Positions 42,234 to 55,149 are shown, counted from the first letter of the stretch. The stretch: DNA of 64,000 bases from Stenocarpella maydis (GCA_002270565.1 NQMI01000172.1:1-64000); one strand, 5' to 3'. The notes: generated by a model from the sequence alone, not told the origin. A program made the numbers and translations.

Positions 42234-45200
42234 GGACTGTTTGCAATCCGTTTTATCAATGACGGATGCTATTGCAGCACTAACGTGTAAACTGGTCCAA
42301 TCGCCTCTGTGACTCTATAGGGCTGGGCGACACGTTCCCGCCCCGACAAACAAGATTGACTTTGGACGGTAGCTCCTGTCAAAGCTCCAGAGGAGCTGTC
42401 CTCTTGGGGGTTGGCCGCGTTTCATGGAGGTCGGCACGGACGGAGAGCTCGAGCTGTTGTCATTGCTCGAAAGAGCAGTGTGGCGGACCTGTCCAGGCTT
42501 GAAGAGCGCCGCCCTTGGTTGCTTTCGGCGACTAGCAGCAGCAACTGATGATGCCCTATCTAGTATTTGCTCTCGGAATCGTCTCGGCCCGGAACCGTCC
42601 CATCTTGCTCGTGACAGGGAACTTGGGCAGAGTTGGTGGAGAGAACGGGCGTGTTTACCGCCTGAGCAGCACATGGAGTATATTGGCTGGGAACTGACTC
42701 GGAATATTGAAGCTTCTGTCAGTCGGCGAAGGGACCACGTTTTCTCATGCCGCAAGCCGGGGTACGAAGGGGGAGGGAATGGACACAAAAGTTGGGACGA
42801 AGTTTAGCAATGCGACTTGGCGGCTTGAGACCCCGGACCCGGGGCGCCAATCGCCCGCTGGCAGGAAATTAAGCTCCATGGCTGAGCCGACCAGGATCCG
42901 CCGACTGGGCCGCAGCGAGATAGAGAGAAGGCTGCACAGCCTCACCGGCCCCGAGATTGCAATCTACATACTTTGTTGGTCGATGCGACACGGCCTTGTG
43001 TGCCTTCGCCCAACGGTGTCCCGTCCCCCGTCTTAGCCACCGGCATTGCACCGCACCCACCACCAACTAGTGTAAACCCCCCCCCTGAGGCCCACTGGCC
43101 CACGGAGGCCGGGTCCGACTCGACTCCGGGACCTGCAGCCGATCACGCTCGGCGGCCGAAAGGCTCGGGATGGGGAAGTGCAGGCGTTGATCATGCTCAC
43201 TCTCTCGTGAGCCTGGTTCAGGAACACCCTCGGGGCTGCTTGCATTGGCGTTTGTGGGTTCGGCGGGCACGGTCGTGGGCGCAGTTGTGCGAATTTCCTG
43301 GGGTATTAATTACCAGAGTGGATAAAGGCATTTACGGAGTGTTCGAGGATATGCGTTTCCAGTCTCGCGTCTCGAAGTTCCAAAGGCCCTGACCTTGCTT
43401 GCACCTGTCAATGCTGTGTAGGCGATGAGCCGCTTGGGAACGCCAACCGTGCGCTTTCGAGTAGGGCAGCCACATGCTTGTCTGACAGCCTCCGCGAGAA
43501 ACGGAGCTGCGATGCGCATCCACGGTAACTAGTTAGTTGGTCGGTCGGTCGGTCACGAGAGGCGCCCAGAGATGGGCAAGGTGTATGATAGTGTAGAGCA
43601 AGACACAATAGTGTATGTATGTATATGCATGCAATGGGCTGTGGGCTCCCGGCGGATTCATCTCTCCTTGGGCCCCTGTCCTTTCCCTCACGGTCGAGAC
43701 CGATGGATCGGCAGGCACAGATCCAGAAGCCCGCCGACAGTATGTATTGCAGACGCTCGACAGGCAAGAGCAGCACATGCAGGCCGGCAGGGCAATCTGC
43801 TATGCAGGTATGTAATCTCACCGCCTACGAGGTTCGTGCCGCCAGGCGCTGGTGTGGGTTGTCAGCTGCTTGGTGACGGCCTCTTTCACATGGCGCCTCC
43901 CCCCCCCGTCCGTGCCTCTCACGGTACTTGAGGAGACTGATAGACTGCACCGGCTAACTGGATCGATGCCCAACAAGTTTTTGCCCTCTGTCGAGCCGCC
44001 CTGCGTCATCGACTATTATCGGCCTGGTATCTATCTACCCTTGGAACTACCTACTTAGGTACTATAGTAGGTAGGATATGGTAAGAGGTCACACGGGCTA
44101 ACGGGCGCGTCCATGGGCTGCCCCACGCCTTTTTGTTAATCCCGGGTCAACTGGTTCTTTGTCAATGTCGCAGTGGGTCAGGGGGAGGATCAGGGGGGGA
44201 GCCCATGGCATACTGGAGATTGGGGACAGCGAGGAGACGGCTCCTCATTGGTGGGCTGTCCCCTGGCGCTGGGGAAGGCGCCGGGAAAGGCCTCCTTCGC
44301 ACCGTCGCTTCCATGCATTCCCAGGCCGTCGCCGCCAACTTCTGGCAGGGCCTCCTTTATTCCATGTTGCAAGCAGCGCCAAGCTGTCCCCCGTTCCCTG
44401 GGCTGAAATTGCTTGAGCACCGGGCCTGACGGGCTGCCGGGCTGCCGGGCTGACGGGCTGCCACACAGGCACGGTACCTACACTAGAGCCACAGCCGCAC
44501 CGATCGAGATGCCACCCCCCCCCCAATGACGTTCATTCTTGCTGTGTGAGTCCAAGTAGTCTAAGTACTGTAGCACAGTACGTACATGCGGATTGGGGCC
44601 TAGGATTCGCTGCTAATCAAATGAAATCCGACCCTGCCAGGCACAATCCGGCCTAGCCAGGGGTGTTGCCAGCAGCCATTACCGACAGGTACAACCACAC
44701 AGAGAAGTCCTGCCCTGTCATGTCATCTAGAAGCACTACTCTCATCAATGAAGCAACCCTCTCTCCCATCGATCCCCGGTCTGGCTGCATCTTTTCTTTT
44801 GCGGAAAACCTCTGCGTGTCCGCACCCTGTTGCCAGGTCTGGGAGACTACTCTTCTCTCTCTCTCTCTCTTACGCCCTTCTTCCCTCTCTTCTTTCTCCA
44901 CAACTCTTCTCGACGCTCCTTTGGCCCCCTTCTTTGTTCGTACCTTATACGCATAGGTAGCAGTCGGTGCTGTGGAATATCACTTCGACTGCTCGCTCGC
45001 TTAATAATCCCACGCCCCCGCCAGTCTTCGGTTCGCTGTGCTCGATTCTGCTGTGCTGTGCTGTGCTGTGCTCTGCTCGTCCCTTAGCACGAGCTTCCGA
45101 GACAAGCCACGCCCCGAGCCGCCAACACCTGCTTCTCGAGCTCGAGCTCGAGCTCGACATCAAATCCTCCTAGGCGCGCTGTCGCTAATCGCCAATCGCC

Positions 45201-46265
45201 GCCGCTGCCGCCCAGATCGAGTCAAGCAGATGCATATGACACTACGGGGGCCGCATTCACCTACCCATCCCCTCATAGTAATTCGAATCCATACCGCCCT
45301 GCAGTAAACCCCCTTAACGCAAACCTGCAACCGATTCACTTCTGGTCGCGTACTCTCCTAGCCTCCTTCCCTACAAGCCCTGAAGCCACCAACCCGGTGC
45401 AGCCAAATCGTCCGATATCGAGTCTACGCCCCGACGGCCAGGGGAACTGGAACTCAGCCCGCACCGAGCTGCAACTCGACTTGTTGTGTCAGTCTGGCGT
45501 CTACGGCGGAATCCAGCGGCCAAGCATCCAAAAAGTTGGCACGCCAGGAGCGGATCTCGTTATTGGTCACTCGACCTCGACTCGGTCAACATCTGCCCTT
45601 GCTATAGCCCTACTTAACCTTTCCGGCCCGCAAACCCACCCCCGTGTTGCACTGCCGACCTTTGTCACAGCGGCGAAACGGCGGCTCCTTTTATCTGCAA
45701 ACCGCAATCACCACCACATCAGGCCAAGCCAAACGGGGCTGCTGGGGCCAACAACTTTAATTCCCCCGTGATCGCCTGTTCCTCCGACGGTGGGCACAGG
45801 AAGTCAACTATTTGTCTTACCGCCCGGCCACGAGTTGGGCTGCACCTAAAATCCCCATCCCTCCCGCACCGAGACATTTGCCCAAATTTGGAGGTTTTGC
45901 ATCCTTGCCCGCCCGACTCGACGTTTCGGATTCCTGCTTAAACAGTCGCCTTCGTTCAGCTGCCAGGGCTGTCTGCCCACTTTTGCAACACAGGGCAACG
46001 GGGTGAACCGAAGCGCGGCTTCGTCCCGCTTTCTGCATTCCTCCACCGCATTCTGCACCGCGGTTGACGGCAACGGTGACCATCGACGTCTGCGACCGTG
46101 CAGCACAAGAATCTGCATCCCTTCAGACACGAGACCAGCCTCGGTGCCGTTTGCGACCACGGTGGCCGTAGAGGACTGAACCACCACCCGGTGCGCCCAG
46201 CCCGGCCGGCCTGAGACCTCGAGACCAGCCTCTTGCGACTGAGCCACCCACCCGCCCTACGAACT
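42234..46265. other. 4-kb gene-free region upstream of SPA2
   Basis: No supported gene. Low-complexity DNA includes CT-rich stretches (about 44855-44900), short TGCTG repeats (about 45045-45075), a CTCGAG ladder (about 45137-45160) and C runs near 43079 and 44514. A palindromic ACCTACTTAGGTA-type motif lies near 44045-44075. The last kilobase is probably the promoter and long pyrimidine-rich leader of SPA2. Confidence 0.5.
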
Positions 46266-49138
46266 ATGCTTGCTGCTCGCGCCAACCCCCCATTATCCCC
46301 GGTGTCTACAGCAGGTACAATCTGGCCGACTGGAACAGAAATGAACAACGATGGTCCTTACTCGAATGCACCTCGAGGCCCAAATCCACTCCTAGAGCAG
46401 GGCCAGTTAGCATCCCCACCATATTCTGGAGGAGGACCAAACGGCCCAATGAACGGTGGCTTTCCGCCAGGCCCAAGGAGCGCCGGCGGGCCCTCGCCGC
46501 CACCTTCGGTCGGCCGTTCGAGCACAGCAACTGATCTTTATGCGAGAAGTGAGAGCGGTCGCAGCGGACAAGAGATCAATGTGGAGGCGGTATTAGGGGA
46601 GCACTATGTGGCGCTGAAGCGCTACCTATCGCAGACATCGCGCGATGGCAAGCCGAACCCCCCTGCGAACAAGGCCCGCGACAAGCTTCAGCGCTTGACC
46701 GGTGTTCAGTTTCTCGAGCTCAGTACCGATGTGTTCGACGAGTTGCTGCGAAGGCAGGCCTTCAGCCGAAGACCTCCGAACGCACCGCCCAACGTCGGTC
46801 CGCCTCCATACCTGATCCCGGAGGACACCTTCCACCCCAAACGGAACCAGGCTCGGCAGAAGCTTTCCTCGCTCGGCCCTCCTCGCTTCCGCGACCTCGC
46901 TACCGATGTCTTCTGCGAGCTGGAGCGGAGGTACCCGCGCTTCGTGGACGGCGACATCCCGCGGTTGTCGAGCCCGGTTTCGACGAGAGCTCCTAGTAGA
47001 GCTGGGACGCCCATGGGTGGATATCCTCCACGCGGTATGGGGAGAAGGCAGCCTAGTAATGCTAGTTCCATACGCGGAGCTGGATCCATCGTCGATGGAT
47101 ACGACGTTCCCCCTTCCCCTGGGCTGCCACCAAATGGCTACGACCGCCCGACACCGAAACAATTTCAGAGCAATACGATAATACCAAACAAGAGTACCAT
47201 GGTGGAGGAAGATGACGAGCCCGACGATGACCGGGGACAGAACGATTACGCACTCGGTGGAAGAGAGCAGAGTGATGCACCATCAGAGGTGAGTGAAGGG
47301 ATTAGGCAGGGTCTCGCCGGCATATCTGACCAACCGCGACAGAGTGACAAACGAATGATGGACGACTACGAGATGCAAATACGAGAGCTACGTGAAAAGC
47401 TTGACAGCATGGAAGACCAGCTGAAGAAGAAGGATGACGAAATGAACGAGATGCTTGACGGCGAGCGGTCGAGATCCACTGCCGCAAATGCAGAGAAGAC
47501 GGAACTGTCGAACATGCGCTTGGGATTGGAGAGCCAGCTCGCCGACGCCCAAAACTTGAATGACTCGCTGAGGCAGCAGCTCGACCGCCTCAGAGAAGAG
47601 CACTCCAACGAGATTCGACAGCTTCGCGACGAGATTGAGGAGGCTCGGTCGTCTGTGACAGCGATGGGCTCCGACCAGAACGACCCCGACCTGGTGAGAG
47701 AGAACGAAGAGTTGCGGGCAGCACTTGATGAACAGCGACAAACCACAATGCAAGTCAGGCGGGAAGCCCAGGAGTTCCTGCGAGAGATGAAGATGCTGTC
47801 GGCGCAGAGTGGCTCCTCATGGGCCAAGCAAGGCGAACTCGAGAAGACAATCGAGACTCTGGAGCTGGAAGTCAAGGACTGGCGCAATCGCTACGCGAGG
47901 GCAAGGACCCAGCTGCGCAGCATGCGCTCCGAGTCTATGAGCATGTCTGTCGGTCAAGACGCGGGCCGATATGTCCGTGAAAAGGGCTTCACCGATGACA
48001 ACGGTCTTGTTAAGGACGTCCACGTCACAAAGTTCCAGATTGCTATTGACGAGTTGCTCAGGCGTGCCCGTGTCGAAGAGCCAGACAAGGTTATTGACTC
48101 GATGAAGTCCGTCGTGATGAGCGTACGTCGCATCACTAAGGATATTGACGCCTCCCAATCAAACGACCAGTCGCAGCAGCAGCGTAAGCAGCTCAAGAGC
48201 CGCCTGTCATCGATGGCCAACAACTTGATTACCGCTGCAAAGACTTTTGCTACGTCAGCCGGCATGTCGCCCATCTCTGTGCTTGATGCCGCAGCCTCGA
48301 ACCTTGTCGGCGCAATAGTCGACCTTCTACGAGTGGTCAAGATCCGGATCACGCCCGACGGAGAGCTCGAGGAGGAGGACGATGGCACAGCAACACCGGT
48401 TGGCTCTGTCGGCGTCTTCTCGCCTCGAACGGCCAAGTCGCAATCCATACAGAGTGCCTACCAGCAAGACCCATACCCACAAGAACTGCCCCCTCCCCCT
48501 CCCTTCCAGGGCCTTGGAAGGAGGTCCAGCATGGATTCGTCAGCGTACAGCCCGGTGAACTCCCCGCGTGAGTCTGTCGAGACGTATAACAAGTCAAACG
48601 GCAATGGATACGCACCTGCGTCGAACGGATACGCACCCGCGTCGAACGGATATGATATGCGCCGAGTTGACTCCAGGACGGAAGATCTTAAGGTGAGCAT
48701 ACAATCTCCCCGCCTCCGTTCACCCCGCCAGGACCATCCTTACTGACAAGCTCGGAACAGGTATATCTTGACGATCAGACGGCCATCTTGGTGCAGACCA
48801 TCCAAAGCCTTGTCGGCTTGATCCGCGGGGCCGCTGATATTAGCCGAATCGAGCCGTTGATCCGCTCCATCGTCGACACTGTCGGCAAAGTCATGTCCGA
48901 GACCGAGGCGTCTGGAAATGGCGACATGATCGGACGCCTTGCCGACTCCCAGCAGCGCCTGATGGAGGCCGGAGAGCGGGGTCAGGTCCTGGCCGCCGAT
49001 GGCAAGAACAACGCCGACCGCGAGTGGCGCATGTGGACACAGACGCTGCCGCCCATCGCGTTCGAGATTGCCCGCGAGACCAAGGAGCTTGTCCAGCGCA
49101 TCAGCCAACTGGTCTCGACCGACGAAGACTTCTCTTAG
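46266..49138 (+). CDS. SPA2: Spa2-type cell polarity scaffold
   Basis: Exons 46266-48692 and 48761-49138 give 934 residues; an upstream in-frame ATG at 46233 would add 11. Two Spa2 homology (GIT) repeats lie at about residues 103-163 and 175-226, with matched KARDKLQRLTGVQFLELSTDVFDEL and QARQKLSSLGPPRFRDLATDVFCEL cores. A long coiled coil covers about 360-555 (heptads from YEMQIRELREKLDSMEDQL), and a helical C-terminal domain (VYLDDQTAILVQTIQSLVGLIRG to the end) sits in exon 2. A short tandem NGYAPAS repeat lies near residue 780. Spa2 scaffolds MAP-kinase and Rab-GAP components of the polarisome at hyphal tips and septa. The 68-bp intron has a CTGAC branch point and is phase 0. Confidence 0.93.
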
Positions 49139-51652
49139 GATTGGAATTGCGATGTCTAGTAACCAGCTTTAATCGTCGTGCCTGGCGATTATTTACAGTG
49201 CCCGGAATGGGCATGCCACATCTTAGAGCCTTCGGCCCTCTAACCACGAAGCGTCACGTCAGCATGGTTTTGTGTGCTTTGATACCCGATCTCCACTTAC
49301 TCGCTGTTGCTTGCCAATGCAATAACCACCACGAGCCTTCCGACTCCTGGTCACACCTGTTTGTCCGATGGAGACAGTGGGGGCCCATTTGTTAATTTCT
49401 GTTCGGTTTTTCTTGTAATGCGGCACGGCTGTGGCATTTTCCCTCTGTCAGAATGTGCTCTTACGCGCTCTGACAACCTCGAGACGATTTGTTCTTGAGG
49501 AACGGTTCCTATGAATTCACGGAACATTGTACTCCCCGTGAGTGGACCAATGTACATATATGCCTCATGGGAAAGGGTGGGGCAAGATGTTTGATAGGTG
49601 GGCATGTAAATACGTATTTTACTTATTTTTGGGCAGACCCAGACCCGGCGTGGCCCCTTTGCGGAGGTGGCCAGCCAAAGAGGGGAAGCAAAGACGAAGA
49701 GGGAGACGCAGCTGTTTGTCTATAGTTGTCTTTCGCAGGCAATATCGAAGAAGTTTTTACCTCGAGTGCTCTGGGCGGTGCGCCTGTGACGTTTCGATAT
49801 GTGCGTGACTGTTGGGTACCCCCGCCTAGGCCTACGGTATGTAAAATGTCTTTGTTCCTGAAGCCATCATGGTCGGTACGTGGATGGTGAGAACAGCGCA
49901 GCTAATTAGGTTGGCCAACAGGTAACGACTGTACGCCGCGCGAGGGTGAGACGTCACCTAGCCTTGTTTTCCACAGCACGCACTCTGGATATGTGCATGG
50001 ATAAGACTTTACCACCTGCAGTGGTCTCCAAGCGAGATGTGGGAGTGAGTGTGGTACCGAACTCAGCCTCGAGTTGAGGCCACACAGCTCACACTCGGCC
50101 GCATTCCAAGCCCGGCAGGCCGGATGGTCCGAGACATTGGTACATACCCAGGCCCAGAGGCATATTATCCGCCTCAATGGAGGTGATACGAGCAGACACA
50201 AAGCAGCATCGATGGGTGTTCGCCCCTGCGCTTGGTGTGCTGGCAGATGCCCCCTCGGCTGTACGCGCATGGCTGTCTTCCCTCGAGTCAAGACTGGTTT
50301 GTCTGTCCTTTTGTCGATTCGGTATCACAAGCGACTCTCCGTCGGGGATGGCTAGCTTGCCCAGGTGTGAAAAGAAAAAGAAAAAAAATCTCGGGCAACT
50401 AAATTGTTGGTTTTCCCCTCGCCTTGGTATTGCTTAGCGGGGGTTCTATAATTGAATTCAATAGTCAGTCATACCAACCTGGGCGTTGGCCAGGCACACG
50501 CCCTCCCATGTGCTCTGCGAGCTGCAGCCGTGGCGTTCGGACAGGTTATGGGCAAGGCCGCGTCTCGCTTCGTGGCCAATTGGTTTCCTCACAGGTCTGA
50601 GGGCCCAGATGCTGCTACCGATGGGTGGAGGTCACGCCGGGCGAGACTCACCTCACGAAGTGCATTCGAGATGTCAAGCTTTGTTAGTTATCTGTGTCAC
50701 TCGATTGCCTTCATGTGCGTATACGCACTTTGAGGCCTGCCAAGCGTCCATACAACATAGCTAGTATAAACACACCAGGGACAGGCGCCTGCTCTGAAGG
50801 TCTATTCGAGATTATTCCAGCCACAAGACATGCTGCTGTCACCCCTTCCCCCCGAGGGCGTGCATTCAACCCGGCCTCTCAGCCAGCCCCTTGCCCGTCG
50901 GAGAGCTCTATTCTCAGCCGCAAACCTCCTTCCCCTGCTGTGCGGCTTGCGCCGCCAGGAAGGACGAATCAGCGCCCTGCACTTCCAGCCTCAAAAGGCC
51001 ATCGGCAGAGTTGCTCGACCCTGACGGCGTGGGGAGAATGTCAGGTTCTGGCTCAGGGGCCGCGACACGTCTGGCAGGTACACCTTGGTGGAACGGGCCC
51101 ACGGGGTCAGCGAAGACAACTTTCGGCGGGGGCTGGTGTGCGTGATATGGCAGAGAATTGGGCCATGAGGGAAGTGCCAGACTCGGGGAAGGATCTTGTT
51201 GCAAGCCTCTGGTCTACATCTCGTCTAGGCCGCTTGATAGTGCCGGGCGAGGGCGCGCAGACAAGCGCGGTTCGAGCTGGAACTCGTGCTGGCAGGCGTG
51301 TGCTAGATGGCAGGCGCCATGTTGCGCAGCTGGCTTGCGGCTGTGGTGAAACTGATCTCGGTCGCGTTGGGATATGGGCCATGTGCTGGAGTGGCGGGCG
51401 TGTACAAAGAAAGACGCAAAGTCCTCGAGAGGGTTCAAGGGCCATCTCCTTCTCTCTCTCTCTCTCTCTCTCTCTTCCCCCAAAGTTTTCTGCTTCGTTT
51501 ATTCCTGCTAAGTCCTCAGTGTCGCAATATAATTCCTACACAACTGATTACTACCTAGGTAGGGCTTGCCTGCTGAGTTGATCTTGGGCCGTCTCCGATA
51601 GTTTGGTCTCCTTGGACTTGACATCTTCCCTTTACTTGATCAGTCAGTCAAG
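49139..51652. other. 2.5-kb intergenic region
   Basis: No supported gene. An A-rich tract lies near 50368-50390, a CT dinucleotide run near 51450-51476, and a CTACCTAGGTAG palindrome near 51547-51558, about 95 bp upstream of the next ATG. An open frame at 50694-51581 ends in the CT run and has no recognisable motif. Confidence 0.5.
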
Positions 51653-52745
51653 ATGAACAACAACAAATACCCATCTCACCGGCCCGCGGGTCGCGAGCAT
51701 ATTCCTCTTTATCCCAAAGGCTTTATTGCCCTGCGCTTCGTACAGCTCATCCTAGCGGTGGTTATCCTCGGCCTCTGTGCATATGCCCTCATCACCCACA
51801 CGGGCGCTGGGATTGCCCTGACCCTGTTCACCGTGAGCCGTCTCCCCACGCCGGTATATCCTCGTACTGACCTGACGCGGCTGGGCTTCAGGCCGTAGCA
51901 ACCCTGATAATCACGGTATATGCCATCGTGGCCAAATTCGGTCCACCTGTCGTGTGTGGGTACAACACCAAACACCACCAGTTGTTGAGATGAAGACTAA
52001 TATACTTGATGGGATAGATAATTACTGGGCTGTCTTAGCCCTGGACATGTTTGGCATTGTCTTCTGGATTGCCTCCTTCGCCCTGCTCGCTTCCGGGGTG
52101 GCAAATTACATGAGCGGGACTACTGAGTGCGTATACGACTACGACTACGGCACTTCATGCGTGACGTACGAGCTCGCTGGAACAGCGCTGGTCGTTGCCG
52201 CGTGTCTATGTGCTGCGGCTGGACTGGGAGGCGTAGAGTTGTAAGTCATCCACCGCGAGCCAGGTCACATCCAGCCCTGCCGGTCATGGAAGCGGTCGTG
52301 CTCACACCCCAGAACCAGCATCCTCTTCATCGTCGCCCTATCAATCCACTCCGTCATGATGCACAGGCACCGTTCGGCCGGCCTACACAACAGGCCTGCC
52401 TCACCAGGGTACGGCACTGAGGGTGGATTCCCAGCAGGCGGCCCTGCCTCGAACGAGAAGGCCCAGCCCTCACACAACACCACTCCTCACCTGCAGTATG
52501 CCAGCTCTCACCCGACGGCCGTGGCCACGCCGAGCCCGGTGCAGGGGCAGCTGATGTACCAGCCCCCGCTGGCTCCTGTCACCCCGGGCACGGTGGCCCA
52601 GCCCGCTCCTTACCATCCCCAGCAGCATGCCGGGCCCGGCTTCGCAGCCGGCCAGGTTCCGGCGCCGCACACGGGCAGCTATGAGGCACAGAGCCAGCCT
52701 GTCGCTCAGCAGCAGCAATACCACACACCGGTGGGCCCCAACTAA
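51653..52745 (+). CDS. MARVEL-type four-helix membrane protein
   Basis: Four exons, 51653-51832, 51892-51955, 52018-52240 and 52319-52745, give 297 residues. The order of hydrophobic segments is FIALRFVQLILAVVILGLCAYAL (about 24-46), then GIALTLFTAVATLIITVYAIVA, then YNYWAVLALDMFGIVFWIASFALLAS, then a short loop with two Cys (TECVYDYDYGTSCVTYE), then the last helix spanning the exon 3/4 join. The cytosolic tail of about 130 residues is Pro/Gln/His-rich. The FVQLILAVV and YNYWA..ALD patterns mark fungal MARVEL proteins, proposed to act in membrane apposition or eisosome-like domains; the precise role is unknown. Introns are 59, 62 and 78 bp. The second donor (GTGGGT at 51956) was chosen because it restores the conserved Tyr codon across the join. 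Confidence 0.82.
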
Positions 52746-53415
52746 GACGATGCCCGGCCGAGCTTGCCATGCTAGGGTTGGACTGCGAGGGCGGTCGCGT
52801 TGGGATTTTTTCTTGTGTGTAATCTGGGACCAGAGTTCGTGAGAGGATCGGAGGACACAACAAGTAATTGGTGTTATTTCGGGTGGGAGATAAACTACAG
52901 CGGCGACCACCCACAGAAACAAGGTTGTGCAACACATAGGGCATATCGATGCTCCCAAACTCATCATCAGAGTCTAATCAGCCGACCCCGAAGTTTGGAC
53001 GTAAAGAGATATAATTGGCCGCAGAGGATACAATCACCTGCTGGTGATGAGTGCGGATCTTATAGGCGTATGTAACCTGTATAGTCCTGCCCTTGACAGT
53101 ATTCGAGCTTAAAGTATAATTAGTTATGCTACCAGGGTCTACATATGGATAATCCTCAAGTTCCAGAGGAAACTCAAGGCGAAACTACTACTGCCATTGC
53201 TCTTGTCATTATACTGCGTTCGAGCCCGAGCTGGGGGCCTGCGCAGACCAATGACTGGCTATTCATCGAATAGCATGCGTTATAGGACCAAGTTCGACAA
53301 AGTTGCACATTAGCCATGTCAGAACTTGGAGGCCGCTGCTGCCGCTGCCGCTTACATCCATACACAAGGCCAAAAGGGGTATGTTGTTATGACTAGGGCT
53401 GTACAAAACTCTCCT
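52746..53415. other. convergent 3' intergenic region with AT-richer patch
   Basis: About 670 bp between convergent stops. DNA around 53040-53170 is richer in TA than its surroundings and may be a small decayed repeat. No gene is supported. Confidence 0.45.
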
Positions 53416-55149
53416 TCACCCCAGAATAGGCCTCCAGCCTTTCCTCCCAACATACCCAACAACACCTTCATCCCTGAGGATCTCAGCCCCACGCCGTCCT
53501 GTAATGATGCTCCTCTCGTGGTCGGGGCCGCGCACGTAAAAGGGCCACCGGAGCCTGCCCGGATCGCGATCTTCTCCCTTCTCCTCGGCATCCCCGGGAC
53601 GCTCCCACCATACCCTGCCATCCTTCTTCGTCCTCACGAACCCGCATTCCTCCCTGTCAAGCGACAGGAACCACTTGCGCTGGTGTACGCTCCCAATGGG
53701 GTTGACAGCGCCAGGGTACGCATTCGTCCTGCGGACCTCGGCATCCTCCAGCTCACGGAGCTCTTTCTCCATCTCCGAGATGCCCTCCGCGTCTTTCTTT
53801 CCCGCAGCCCCCAAGCCGTCGTTGTACTCGTCCTCGTCCTCGTCCTCGTCCTCCTCCTCCTCCGCCGCCGCCGCCTCCATCCAGCCGCCACGAGCTGGCC
53901 GTCCATCCGGACCAGGGTCGCCCTCGCCCTCGCTGCTCGTATCCGGTGCCTTTCTCAGAGGCGCCTCCCTCCCCCGCCTCTTCCGCGTCCCCGCAGGCCT
54001 GGCCGCCTTCGCACGCCCCGCAGCGTCCTCCTGCCTTGTCAGGCGCAGGTTCACAGCGTACCCCCGCGGCAGCCGCGAGCCGTTCAGGCGCAGCCGTATC
54101 TTGCGCGAGGAGAACGGCGCGGCCAGTCTCTCCTGCTGTGTTATACCCTCCCCCTCCCCCTCCCCCTCACCACAGCGACCCCGTCGGCCGCCGTCCGAGC
54201 CCTCGCTCTCCTGTGAGTTCACCGCCGCCTGCTTGCCCCGCGGCGGCAGGACCTCGTACGTGCCCGTGTCCCATACCAGGAGGCTGCCCGTGTGTACGCT
54301 GGCAGTCTCGGCGAGGTGGCTCCACAGGCAGTGGACCCTCGTCTCGGTCGCGTTGCGGAGCACGCCGGCGCCTGTTGCGCGGCCTGTTCGGCCGCGCGAG
54401 TTTGGGTCTCCGGGGAGGCTGTTGCATTTGTCAGCAGAGCTCATAGATGACTTTTTGAATAGATAATGGTGGCCAGGCACACTGGGGCGGAATATCGGCT
54501 CCGTGCTTGGCTGCCTCGCCTGAGACATGGCTTCCGAGGGACGGGATGATATCGAGCAGTTGTTCTCACAGTGCACATACCCATACATAATAGCCCAGCT
54601 ACAACATGAGTTCTCGCTTATCTGCAGCCTTAGATCGTAGTGCGGTCCGGCTACAGGGTGATCGTGCTGCGTCACAACAAAATGAGCGCCGTTTGGGGAT
54701 TGGAACGAGTTGTTATACAGTGACCGGTATGCTGGGATGGGAAGACGTGGTTGACCCGCCGGGAACGGGTCAAGCGTGGCTTTTGCAAGTAGGTTGGAGA
54801 ATCAGGACAGGTGGTCGGTTGTTTTGACCGTTTTGTTCTCGATGAGCGCCGAGGCCGAGGGGCGGCCTTCTGGTTCTCCCGGGTTGTTCTCGGCCACAGC
54901 GCCGGGCCCACGTTCGGAACCCTCAGCCACTTGATACTCGAGTATTCCGTGAGAGTCTGGTCCGTTGCCCAGACGGGCCTCCTTCTCCTGTCCGGGTGGG
55001 TTCGGCGTGGCAGCCTCTGCCTGGCGGCGCCGCCGGTCGGCGTTCCGAAGTGGCGGCGGTGATATCGACCACTCCAGGTTCCGCTTCTTCACGAACGGGT
55101 TGGAGACGAGCCCGGGGCTCGCCCCCCTCTTCGGTGAATGCGAACTCAT
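53416..55149 (-). pseudogene. stand-alone LigD-type 3'-phosphoesterase, interrupted by an in-frame TGA
   Basis: Read on the minus strand from the ATG at 55149 (MSSHSPKRGASPGLVSNPF), the frame stays open for 115 codons, meets TGA at 54802-54804, and continues in the same frame through LLAKATLDPFP, LPIPAYRSLY and AHFVVTQHDHPVAGPHYDLRLQI. That last motif is the His-x6-HYDLRL core of the LigD phosphoesterase (PE) domain. An intron (54419-54580, 162 bp, no internal stop; GTATGT donor, CTGAC branch, ACAG acceptor) restores WAIMYG-LPGDPNSR. Further PE-like motifs are RNATETRVH and GSLLVWDTGTYEVLP. The rest has Glu/Gly and Glu/Asp-rich runs and a conserved-looking end (GRKGWRPILG). Bacterial PE domains trim 3' ends during end joining; the fungal role is unproven. 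No GTRAGT-type donor near the TGA allows splicing around it in frame, so it is a pseudogene, a recoded stop or a sequence error. Confidence 0.7.

Noticed and set aside
50694..51581. 295-codon plus-strand frame upstream of the MARVEL gene
   Set aside because: Low-complexity composition with a CT-run-encoded Ser/Leu stretch; probably part of the non-coding upstream region.
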